From: Phoronis australis
Taxonomy: Eukaryota > Phoronida > Phoronidae
Direction of reading: 5' to 3'
Length of the DNA stretch: 60,000 nucleotides
Assembly: GCA_002633005.1 (NCBI GenBank)
Contig: NMRA01000314.1
Location: forward strand, 346,898 to 406,897
Part shown: positions 1 through 11,959 of the stretch, in pieces
Layout of the letters: every line of letters starts with the position of its first letter
Position numbering within the stretch: the stretch's first letter is position 1
Notes under the pieces: model-generated
The model's database searches: none
Told to the model about the DNA's origin: nothing
What the model saw: only the letters and a program-made list of their open reading frames with translations
Program-made: the position numbers and the translations under genes

Positions 1-1349
1 TAAGTGCGTACAGTGCCGACAACAATTACAATAATTAAAGAAGACAATGAAGACAATCAGAGATAATTACAGCTCATCCAGGCACAACTCTTGTGCAGGA
101 AAAGAACTAATAGATCTCACTTATTTCGTGTCCTCCTTTTGTGTGATTTACTCAGAAATTTTCAAGGGCTTTGTTTTCTTTATTCGACAGTTACTTGTTC
201 CACAAAAAGTAAAGTTGTAGTGATGTCTAATGACAATCATTCTCAATCAACACTGATCAGCATATGACACCGAAAATGAAGATTTTTTTACTGATTTTAC
301 AAAAAATTCTACGACTTTTCCATATTGTTCCCAAACAAGTGACGTCAAAGGATTGCCTGTATCACAAACAAGAGTACTTGCCAAAACAGACTCCTTTTTA
401 TGTAATGATGGTTTCTAACAATATTGTTGAATGTCAACAAATTTCAAAACATTGTTTGAAGGTAACTATAGTAACAAGCCTTCTATGGAAAAAATGAAAA
501 AATAAAATTTCACTTGTCAGCCATATTGTGTCCTAAACTGGTTAGATTTGACCACGGTTGTTTTTGTTGCATTTTCCTAATGCACACCGAATACAATTAT
601 TAACGCAAGAATGAGCAAGATAAGCAAATAGTTCAATCAAATAAGATTTTGGACCTCTTCAAGGACACTAAGCCAAGATTTCCTAACAACGAATCACACA
701 AAGAGTTGTTCACGTATTAATCGGTGTTAAATTCACTAGACACTCTGCTTTGCACACTTTATCACAGTTCATAAAACTTATTTTAACATCTAAATGTTTC
801 ACCACTGTTACAGGCCAGTCACGGGAACTTCACACTACATCTATCCAATGACAATACGACTAAATAAAGAGAGTGTTTCAAGACTGTTGCAGAGGACTTA
901 AATAAACAGCTAACTTTCCAGCTACGGCAGAGAAAAGATATTTTCTGAAATCTAGAATTTGCAAGACTGCATTCATAATTCTATGTATATTGTGAAAACA
1001 ATCAATTGCAAACTTAAAGCCATAATAAACCCGAGGTTTCTGTCAAAAGGGTTTGATTTAGATAGCTTACCTTCATGATATTTGTCTCAAAGTGTTCCTA
1101 AGTCCAAATAGATATGATTTCTGGACTCGAAGAGAACCAACAGCTCACAATTTCTTCAGATCAAGCTATAAAAATTTCAGTTCACAAAGCTTGGAGTTTT
1201 TCCAGAGCCCCAAGATCACAACCTGACTGAGCCTTAAGGAACAAGACAAAACCAATTTTATTATGGTAAGTGGCCCATGTCATACTTGTTTGACAGAAAG
1301 GATGGGTTAATTGCTGCTTTAAGACAACAGCTATTATTTGTCAGAGAGT

Positions 1350-1765
1350 AGTGCCGTTTACACTACAAAAGTTGACACGGATTAGCTGACACGGAAGGAG
1401 ATGTTCCAGTGTGTAAACGGGACTGACACGGAGCAAATTGACACCGCGGTGACAACTTTTGCCACCCGTTTGTGAGGTGGGGCAATTTGCACTCGAACAT
1501 CTTGCTCCGTGTCAATTGTATGTCTAAACGCGAAACTGGGACAAGGCGGAAAGGATCAGCATTACTGCGCATGTGCAATGACCTATATACGAAATCTCTG
1601 TCTCTGCAACTCCCACTATTTGAAAACCTGCGCATGTGCACTCCACTCTCCAGCGTACAACTTCCGTCTTGCCACAGTTAATGAAATTGCGCGCGTAAAC
1701 GGCCACTTGACACCGATCAAGTTGCTCCGTGTCAGTTGCGCTGGATCAAAAAACGATGTCTAAAA
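1350..1765. mobile_element. MITE-like element with inverted internal modules
   Basis: A GC-richer block in AT-rich intron, built from repeats of a module containing TGACACGGAGCAA: direct at 1422-1445, inverted at about 1500-1521 and 1708-1739. It is bounded by CGTTTACAC (about 1357) and GTCTAAAAGGG (1758). The repeated, inverted GTTTACAC/GTGTAAAC motifs resemble a non-autonomous DNA transposon. No clear target-site duplication and no transposase were seen. Confidence 0.5.
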
Positions 1766-4700
1766 GGGATTAAAGCCAAGGATTCCTGGTCCAACTATTC
1801 TTGTAAAGTTACTATCTGACCAGTATAACAAATAGCCTGCTGTGAAATGCCGTGAATTATCTTAAACAGACAACTAGACAGGCAAACAGTTCATTAATAA
1901 CACTCTAAATTCCTGGAAATGAAAGAAACCTGGTGGCTGACAATAATAAATCCTCTACTGAAGGCTCCTCTCTGGATGCACTTTATCTCTGAGCAGGTGG
2001 GTTCATTCACTGCAAATTACCTGCATGGGGAGCTTTTTTGAGTTGAATTGACTGCTGAAAAACTAACTTCAGAGTTTGGGTAAGTGCACTCCAGCGTGAG
2101 TTTTCTGAATTAACAAGTACCCAGATATAAACAGGCAATTTCATTAACCCAAAAGCTTGAAGCAGCTGACAACACTAAAACATTAACTGGTAAACAGGTA
2201 AACACAATGGCTTTAGTTAAGCACAGTTTCCTTTCAAGTCTATTTTAACTCATCTGTGCCCTTACGTATTACATCTACCCTTTGTTCAAACAATTAATAA
2301 AAAGTGTAGCTGAAAGGCTTTGGTTTTTGCAGTGTAATATTTCACCTACGAATAAAAATGAGTTTCAGGTCACCCAGTTAGTACAAGAACCCTTTTCAGC
2401 TTTTCTGCACTAAAAAATATCTGATTACAAGACTTGCGCGCTAAGTTAAAAAAATAAAAATAAAAACTACAAGATGAAAGTCTTGATTTCTGCCACATAC
2501 GTTACAAACAAAACGGTGTTGTAGGTCACATACCTAATTCAGCCCTGGAGTGCTTTTCAACTTTTTTCGTGCTTAATTGCAACACGGAAAAATCAGCAGA
2601 CGCCCAAAGTCGCAGAGATAAATTTTCAAGTTTCCACCGACCTTGAGCAACACAGTTACCTTGGCCCTGGAGTCTAACTAACGTCAGTTACATTATCTAG
2701 AACATGATTAAGTTGATCAGAACGCATTAGCAGAAGCGTGTTACAAGGCAATAGCAGAGCTTCTATTCCCATGGCGACAGGGCACCTCAGGTGAAGAACA
2801 TTTCTAAAAACAAATTTTTAATTTGAATACCAAATACTATGTCAACTATCTGAGTGGTCACTAACACCCCACTGGAGCTTGAAATTCAACAATCAATAAA
2901 CTTCGCCAAATGTCAGTTAAAATTTGAATTTTCACTCTTCCTATCAATCAGCAGCAGTCGCCATAGTAACAAGAAAAAATCAAGAGCTATCATTACTTTA
3001 TATTAAATACAGATTGCTAGAAATCGACTCACTGATTAAATGCATTACAGCCTGGTAGTGGATTAAAGTAATCCAGTTATGCATTGAAGAGTAAAAAGAT
3101 TAACAACTGAAATATGCATTTCCAATAGTTCCAATGGTACCAATAGCTATCTGGCAAAATGACTCTGACGGACTACTTCAAGTTAAACGGAAACAAAGCG
3201 CTTAGAAACTACTGTATGAATTGTTCGATTTAGAAACCTACACAGTCTTCAATTTTGAGGATGAACATAGGCTACTAATTGAATTACACGTATTTTGTAT
3301 AAATACCTAACATGACCACACTTCCTTATGATCACATAGTCTTCATTAGCTCTCAAGTTATAGACATGATACTCAATTTCTTTGGGAAATTTTCCATTTC
3401 CTCAATGTAATTTAAGTTACGTATTAAGAGCATTCTTGCTAAAGGTTCGCCATGAAGGTAACTAGAACCTTATCAAAAAGTCTGCAATTTTTAGCTCAGT
3501 AAAAACACAAATTTTCTGAAATTAGAAAGTCTGTACAATTTTTTTCATGACTTGATACGAATCTGTCATTAAGTGGGTCATGTGACTGGTGTGACTTCTA
3601 AGTAAACGTTAGCAATAAAGAAAATATATCCAAAGCAAAACAACAGAACAGATAACATGATCAAATTTCGCTTGATGCAAATGCTATAGACCAATATAAT
3701 CTGTTGTATTTTTTACGATTTCATAATATATTTCCAATTCTTGCCATTGTCTGCCAAATATTCTTGACTTAACCACTTAAATATGTTTAAAAGTCTTTGC
3801 CATTTACCCAGTGAGATTTAGCTTGCAGCAGAAGGTTGTGACTGCGGACGTTGCAGGTTTGATTCCATGCTGAGGCTGATCTCATAAAATAACTTCTCTG
3901 ACCAGTTACGTCCCTTTGAATTTTCATTTTCTTTTATGGAACGTGATGTTTTCATAAAGATCATTAAGTCCTGTCTTTCATAACCCTCACGCAAATGTGA
4001 AAGAATGTAGAACCAATTCCTAATAGTGTTTTGGAGAACTGTGCAAATAAACGCATATTATCTGAAAGTTTCAAATAAATTAGATAAGCCATTACTCTGT
4101 AATGAAGTTCCGAAGTTAGCCGAAATATTGTACATTTTTCTACGATCCTATACAACTTTAAGAGAAGAAGTTTGGATGACAAAATTGTTACAAGAGCAGA
4201 CCATTTACGATCATCGTCCTTGCTGCTGATGGCGGCCATCTTTAGTGTTTCCTGCACTTTATGTCAGTATAAACTATCACAAAACATGTTCAATTGACCT
4301 TACCGATGAACGCCATAACATCAACACTAGTCAACAAGGCAAATACCATTAGCTTGGTAAACCAACCAGATAATTATACCACTGAACATTCTAATTAACA
4401 TTTGGAAAAACTAACTTTGCTTCCCCTCAAGGTAAAGAAAGCTCCACCAACACTAAGATTTAGTTCTTAGAATCGTTGGTCTATATAAGCTGAATTGAAG
4501 TCTCGAGAGAATTCAGCCAGGGAATTTCATTTGGAACATTAAGTATAGCAAAGACTAGGTACATATTGTACAATCAGTCAGCAGGTCTCTAAGGAGTTGA
4601 GCCATTTTCCGAGGCTGTGTAGTGCACTTTGAAACAAATAGCAGCCAGTGTAGAACAAATGAATGATTTGAAGAATTTATGTTTAAAGCCAAGGATTACC

Positions 4701-7199
4701 AGATTGAAGATGACAATGTTAAAGAGTATAATTAATATAACTGATGTTTTCTATAAATAGCGCATTTTGTTTCCAATGGCAAAGTTCTAACATCTTTCCA
4801 CCAAATGTGTGTGTTCACTGTTTTTAGTCTGTTGACAACATTACATAATTTATGTTAATTATGGTGCAATCAAACCAACAACTAGCCAACAAAAAAGTCT
4901 GGCATATGAACCTTCAACAAGTAGTTATCATTCAGGTTCGCTAGTAACATTGGTCATCAAGAATAGACCCGTCCTGAAATACAACAGCACCACTTTCATT
5001 CTTAGCTGTTTACCCACAATGCAACACATGTATCAAGCACCCGCTCTGCTTCTTTACATGTAAATGTAGCAGTCACTACAATTGCATATTCTGCAGTCAT
5101 GCAATGCACCTCCACTCAATGCGGCGTAGAACTATACCATATCCTCCGAAAGTGGTTGCGGTTACCACCAGAGAAGTTCAATTAGGCTTTTCAAAATAAT
5201 GAGGTTGGCATCAAGCTGAACATGGGCACTTATAATTCCTGAGAAATCGAAGGGGTGGACGCTAAACCCGAACGTTAAATCAGGTACACTACCCAGGGAG
5301 TTAGTGATGTTGGACTTGATGTGCAAGGATCTATTCAAAGACTGATGGATTGTAGACAAAGAACAATAACACGCTCACCTTTAGTAAGTCCTGCAGAAGC
5401 TGACTGATTGTTAAAGTGCACCGAGTTGAGTACTTTTTGGGAGCTAGAATGCTAATGAAATGTGAATTGTCAGAGATACAGGCAGTTTTAAGGAAGTCTC
5501 AGACACATATTTGAATTCAAAGAGCCATTCCTGAGATACGATGCTCTGAAAATTAGTCAAACTTGGCCATTATTCTGTGATCCCACATCACCTAAATCAT
5601 AGTATGCGGTGGTTTCATTTGAATCTGATTGGCCTTTTATGTAATATGATGTTCCAAAATTAGCTATATTTGGACACTTAGCCAAATTTGGACATTTGTC
5701 TAGAGTCCCACATAACCAATAATAAAGACCAACAAAAACACAAACTGTCCACTTTATGTATGACTTCCCTGATCAAGTTCGGCCAATGATTTTATTATTT
5801 CCATAAAGTTGTAACAATTTTTTCATTTTTTTATTGTAAGATATTTTATCAACAAGTTACTTGATGTAATCATCAAGTTTAACATTTCAAAATATATGTT
5901 TTCTTGATAAGTGATTCCTTGAGGATCATCAAACCATACTATGACCCTACAGTACTCACAGTAGTATTGTTTATTTATTATAGTGATATCTACATCAGTT
6001 TATTAACACCAACAACATATGAATTCTGAAAACAAAAACTATACTTGATAACGACACGTAATAACGATTAACAAATCAAACATAACAATAACAACATTTA
6101 AGCTGTAGTGCTAACTAGGCTGTTACACAAATATGGTTATTGTAGTAACAGCAAGCTAGACTACAAATAGGCAACTGTAATAAGATAAAACAATAGACAG
6201 CTATCTAAACGATATGATAACACTATTGAAACTATATAACTGGTGCTTTTTGACACTTTAAAGACACCAGGAAAATAGTGAGTTCCTTTGATGTCTAACT
6301 GCATCACTTTATTTTATCACCTCTAACTGTACACATACACGGGTTCAACAATAAGCAATCTAACTATTGAGAATTTAAAACATAATTGCAATCAAACATT
6401 TTAGAACCTTGCGCAATTGGGTTTTCATACTGACCCTCAGCGTATTTCCAGCAGCATGCCATATCTGCCCTGAAACACAGCTTACCTCGATGAAATGATC
6501 AAGTTTTGTATTACCTTGTCAGAAAATAGTACAGATGGCAAAAAATGAACCATGCTTAAAATAGGGAACAGTTTGTATTACCGGGCATCGTGTCATTAAT
6601 TAATCTTAGTAGGAAAAATGTTATTAGGCAGAAACTTTTTGAATAAAGTTGAATCTTACCCGATAATCTTGTGTCCATCTCCGACTTAAAAAGAAGCAAT
6701 GGTAATATTAAGTCTGTTCTTGAGTAGGCAGGTTTTACAGTAACCTTGACAACAGTCCTAGAACTTGTTAAAATAAACATTGCACTACTCCTTGATTTTT
6801 GTTTAAAGCTTCAGGCTTGTTTTCCAGCCCACTCAAGAATAAGAAGAAAGGTATTTTAGAGTGAAGGGTAGATTATGACTTTTACCACTCAAAGTGGCAA
6901 ACACCTGACTTTTGACCAAGCAGTTTTTAGTAGGCTTGATGCTGACTACATTGGTCAATGAAAAGCAAAATATCTGTATGCTGACTATTTTCACAATCCT
7001 GATCTTATTGTTACTTAGTTGGAACCTAAATTTTTCCAGAAAAAATACTCTGCAAACAAAAAGCACGAGTTATGCAACACGAAAAGTAAAACAAAATTTA
7101 TATCAATTAGTAATTTGATGAAACACTGTTTTGTTTCTCTAATGATAAAAAAATTGTCCAAAACTGATGCCATTCCTTCAAATTACTGGGAAGTGGCAG

Positions 7200-7655
7200 T
7201 CTATTGGCCAGGATTTTGAGTGACAGCTTAACTGACCATTTAGAACGAAGCATTATTGACACACCTTCGTTTCCAAGCTACCATTTTACCCGACAAACAC
7301 GTTGCCGGGTAAAGCGTATTGTTTGTTAGTCGACGTTACGCAAGGGGGCGGGGCTTAAGATAGGTCAATTATAGTCCCAGCTAGGATCACAAACCTTTTG
7401 CTAAGCTATGTTTACCGAGGCCAACTGGGACAGTTGCATGACTAAGAAAAGTCTTCACAAAGACACACATTCACTGACCTTGCACATCAACTGACCTATC
7501 GCAAGCTCCGCCCCCTTGTGAAATGTCGACAAACAAACAATATGTTTTACCCAGCAACGTGTTGTTTGTCTGGTAAAACGGCGGCTTGGAAACAAAGGTC
7601 TATCAAGAATGCTGCGTTCTGATTGGTCACTTAAGCTGTCACTCAAAGTCCTAGT
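7200..7655. mobile_element. foldback (inverted-repeat) element, about 450 bp
   Basis: Left arm about 7200-7370 and right arm about 7489-7652 are reverse complements over roughly 160 bp. Shared blocks include GAGTGACAGCTTAA, TTTCCAAGC, GACAAACA, TATTGTTTGT and AAGGGGGCGG. The 115-bp centre is unrelated. It has the structure of a foldback or long-TIR MITE. Target-site duplications are not clear. Divergence of the arms suggests it is not very recent. Confidence 0.75.
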
Positions 7656-10370
7656 AATAGGTCAATTTCAGAAGGCTATTGGGCATGACCACCCCCCACA
7701 CGGATGATTGACAATCAACCGAAAAATTCTAAGCCACTATTCAGAATAGTTACCCATCCAAGCCCAAAATGCAGGCTTATGTTTTGGAGAAATGCTATCA
7801 TAAGGTTAGCATGTGCAGTGAAATAGCTGGGCATATGAGGACAGCCTTGTGAGATGGCCCTGTCCTTGTGAGATGGTCATGTACATGATATTAAACAGCT
7901 GGCCTCTAGAATCTGTACATGTGTACCCTGAGGCTAAAATTATTATCTTAATAACATGATGCCTGTGGTAAGCCATCAATATCCCAGCATCTATCAGGTG
8001 TTTTCATATAGACTACAATTTTAATTTTATTTTGGTCGAAATCTTCATTAAGGAATAGACAGGCTACTGCTTTTCAATTTGAATGGACTAGATTTAGCTT
8101 TTATGTTGTGTCCTGACCCATCTTGCTTTTAGGTGATGTAATATTATAGTAAAGGTCAATGTTATTCATGGCTAGACATGTAACTTGTCTAAGAAGAATC
8201 TGTGATGCCCTTTATTCAATGGAGAACACACTATAAATCATGAGCCCCTTAGCTTATCCTAGAGGCTGCCCATTATGAGATATCCAATAACATTAGAACC
8301 AAGCAGCAAAGTGCAATGGATTATTCACTGAACCACAATCTTTCGGTAAACAACATTTCATTCACAGTTTAATTTAACAAAGAGCCCAGAACAAGAACAA
8401 ACTTTTCATATTTGTTAATTTCTATAATTAATTGTCCAAAAACACTTCATGCAAAATTCATGCTTGAAATGCAAGGGGCAGCCAATTATGTAAAAGTCAG
8501 TATTCTCCTAAATAGGTCAGGGGGGTGACACCACTCACTCCTACAACTCACACCTTGAAAGTCACAATTCGCACACCTTATGTAAAGCCCTAAGTTTGAA
8601 CCCCCAATTCTGAAGTCCTAGATGAGTTCTTGCGCAGCACTTGTTTCTACTTTTTCAATGTTAACCTTGATTTCAAATCTGAATTTCGCCACATGTCTAA
8701 TTAACTACAGAATTTATCTGAGTAGAATTATATATCATTCAAAATAGAAAACATGAGGACTCTAATTGCAAACCTCATACAAATCTATCATATGATCCTA
8801 GTTTAAAAGAAAAAACATCAAATGACAATAATAACACGTCATTTAAGACAATACATTCTGGCTTAGGAAAAGATTTATACTGGCAACACCTCGCGGATTG
8901 TGAAAAAAAATATATGTCTAAACTTTTAAAATACCTGTGAAGTCTGAGTAACAAGCTGGATGGAATCACAACAAACAAATGCACTTATCTCATGTGAGCA
9001 AAGCAAGTGCTTTCCCAGACATCAATATACGCCTGCAGCTTTTAAGCCTGTTATTCAGACCAAAAAAACAGAAAAAAAAAACGTTACGTTTCGAGGATAA
9101 TTAGATTTGAATTCCGGAAATCATCCCCAAGCTGACAATTTCAAAGCGTGTGCACCATGTTACATCAAGTACTTAACTATGCTCCTTAGCAGCACCAACT
9201 TGGCAGCAACTTGTGAACAATACTCTGATGTAGCAACTGAGCAATAACTCAGACAGGAGTGACATACATCACGCAGGCATTCAACTTAATGAGCATCCCT
9301 TTGTTTGGTTTACCATATGACAACATTATCAATAACTAGTTCGATGAGATATAAAGGTTCATCAAAATCTAGAGACCAGCAGAGCACCGCCTCGCAGCAA
9401 AATTGTTTAAAAGTGTGAACTGAGCAATATACTCTACAGGTGTGATGTAACTGAGCAACATACTACACAGGTGTCATCTAACTGACATTAAGAGTGGTTT
9501 CAAAGCTGAACCACTTGGTAGCACGCTTCGGTAATTTACATAATTCTTTACGCAGAACTAAGACATAGTCGCTCTCATCAGTGAGCACACTCACCTGTCA
9601 GGTGTGTATCTCCGGTGTATCCCACAGCCTTACCTGTGCCCTAAGTGTTCCACGACTCTACAGGGGTCATACCTGATACTGCAACATGCCCCAACGACAG
9701 ACGAATGACAGTGACAGACAGAAACAAGTCCATCCCACTTACTACCCACATCTCACATGACATGTCATCAACGCATCATCATTCATCACGTTCACTAAGT
9801 AAATACAATTCACAACTTCATCAACACAACTAACTCACAGACACTACAACACACGCTCTTAACATGCAGGTATTCCACTAGTCTCACTTCTAACATCCTT
9901 CAAGGTTATGTACGACACTTAAAAAATTCCGAAGTTGACTTCAGAAAACCATATTAATTTCCTGAAATGACTGACCAATTTCAGATAGTACTCTTTAGAA
10001 TCTTCATGAAAAATCAATTTTGCATAAAATGAAAACGAAACGGTCAGTTAGAAAATTCTCACAGTATTTTGGAGATTTCAAATAAAATTTGGTCGTGTTA
10101 TTGATACCAATTCCTTGCTATCAATGTACCTTTCTGCTAAGTTATACTAAAAATATATAGCCATGTGACCCAATTAATACCAGAGGGCTAAAAATCAAAA
10201 CATCTATAGGTTATCTACTTTCAGAAAATACAGACTTCTACTGAATTAAAATTTTAGTTTTATAGATATTTGGTTGAACTCACAGGCTTGTCCAGAAGGT
10301 CTTACATAACACTAAACGGGCACTAGTAACAGACAGCATTCAATGCTGTGTCATGGCTACTAGCCTTATT

Positions 10371-11184
10371 GCCATGTCTTGATACTGGCCATATTGCCAT
10401 GTCTTGATACTGGCCATATTGCCATGTCTTCATACTGGCCATATTGCCATGTCTTGATACTGGCCATATTGCCATGTCTTGATACTGGCCATATTGCCAT
10501 GTCTTGATACTGGCCATATTGCCATGTCTTGATACTGGCCATATTGCCATGTCTTGATACTGGCCATATTGCCATGTCTTGATACTGGCCATATTGCCAT
10601 GTCTTGATACTGGCCATATTGCCATGTCTTGATACTGGCCATATTGCCATGTCTTGATACTGGCCATATTGCCATGTCTTGATACTGGCCATATTGCCAT
10701 GTCTTGATACTGGCCATATTGCCATGTCTTGATACTGGCCATATTGCCATGTCTTGATACTGGCCATATTGCCATGTCTTGATACTGGCCATATTGCCAT
10801 GTCTTGATACTGGCCATATTGCCATGTCTTGATACTGGCCATATTGCCATGTCTTGATACTGGCCATATTGCCATGTCTTGATACTGGCCATATTGCCAT
10901 GTCTTGATACTGGCCATATTGCCATGTCTTGATACTGGCCATATTGCCATGTCTTGATACTGGCCATATTGCCATGTCTTGATACTGGCCATATTGCCAT
11001 GTCTTGATACTGGCCATATTGCCATGTCTTGATACTGGCCATATTGCCATGTCTTGATACTGGCCATATTGCCATGTCTTGATACTGGCCATATTGCCAT
11101 GTCTTGATACTGGCCATATTGCCATGTCTTGATACTGGCCATATTGCCATGTCTTGATACTGGCCATATTGCCATGTCTTGATA
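10371..11184. repeat. 25-bp minisatellite, 32.6 copies
   Basis: Unit GCCATGTCTTGATACTGGCC plus ATATT. Thirty-two complete units (10371-11170) and a 14-bp partial are in perfect register, with a single substitution seen (G to C at 10431, unit 3). Such uniformity implies recent expansion or homogenisation. On the minus strand the unit has no stop in any frame and 25 is not a multiple of 3. All three frames therefore stay open and encode rotations of one 25-residue repeat (QDMAIWPVSRHGNMASIKTW...). Confidence 0.98.
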
Positions 11185-11823
11185 ATTAAATGAGTACCTA
11201 AGTACGTAAACAACTAAGTTGCAGTACACAACACCTAAAGCAGCATCATGTAAAAACAACACAGACTAGAGAGTAGTCAACAATGGTAGTATCTCATTAG
11301 AATATCAAGATTTAATGAGATATTGCCTTGTAGCTTCAATGAGAACATCTGATTTTGGCTAGATTTTTCTCACAGCCAAAGTTATTGAACTCTATGATGA
11401 GATTGAACAAAAGAAATGGTCACAATATGCAGGTCTCTCCACAATGTCATCTTTAATGAGAGGTATTTTAGCGACACCTCATAATTTTGCACAGCAGTGA
11501 TTCAACAAAGTACTACTGAGAAGAAATTTCAGTAGTTTAGTACACATGAGTCAAACAAAGCCTGAATGAAGACATTTTACAAATCTGCGTGTCCCATCCT
11601 TAAACCCATCTCTTTAAGTAAGTCGGGGCTAAGGAGCACGGAATCTTTGCTTTTCTGTCAGTAGACCAAAGTCACACTAATCCAGCAGACAATGTTTCAA
11701 TCACTCATTCTGGGTTTCAATTTGTATCACGTGAATTCACACAAATGCACACAAATGCACACACATGCACATGCACACCTCACTGTGCACAGCCTTCACA
11801 TTACACTCAGTCGCCACGCCTAC

Positions 11824-11959
11824 CTTGTTGGAACGGCTACCACCAGAGGAGCTGCTATCTGACGTACTCGTGGTTGTAGTGGACGTAACAGAGATCATCG
11901 AGCCACGCTCCTGATAGTCAAAACTCATGTCATCCAATGAGGTGACATCGTCCAGATCC
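11824..11959 (-). CDS. trio: Trio exon 21: Ser/Thr-rich linker before SH3
   Basis: 136 nt, acceptor CCACCAG, donor AACAAG|GTAGGC, phase 0 at the end. It encodes [19 protein letters not shown], then a run of Ser/Thr ([19 protein letters not shown]). The family has a similarly acidic/Ser-rich linker here (EDLDSQGDGSSQPDTISIAS). It is in phase with exon 20 and has good splice sites. Being low-complexity it is less certain than the domain exons. Confidence 0.82.

Larger units (their letters stand above)
1..11823. other. intron or region downstream of exon 21
   Basis: Trio should continue (first SH3) 3' of exon 21 on the minus strand. I could not recognise an SH3 exon here, so this is either one long intron or hides diverged exons. 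Contents I can name are the elements at 1350-1765 and 7200-7655, the 25-bp array and short degenerate repeats. The rest is AT-rich, without convincing coding sequence on either strand. Confidence 0.6.

Noticed and set aside
5160-5450. Coding-like minus-strand stretch, including a GLTKGERVIVL-like segment in another frame
   Set aside because: I considered it as an SH3 or PDZ exon. There was no consistent frame, splice pair or family match.
10371-11184. CRISPR-like regular array
   Set aside because: Units are contiguous with no unique spacers, and the DNA is animal nuclear.
10323-11262. Three overlapping minus-strand open frames of 245-298 codons
   Set aside because: They are the 25-bp minisatellite read in each frame, without splice or codon evidence of a gene.
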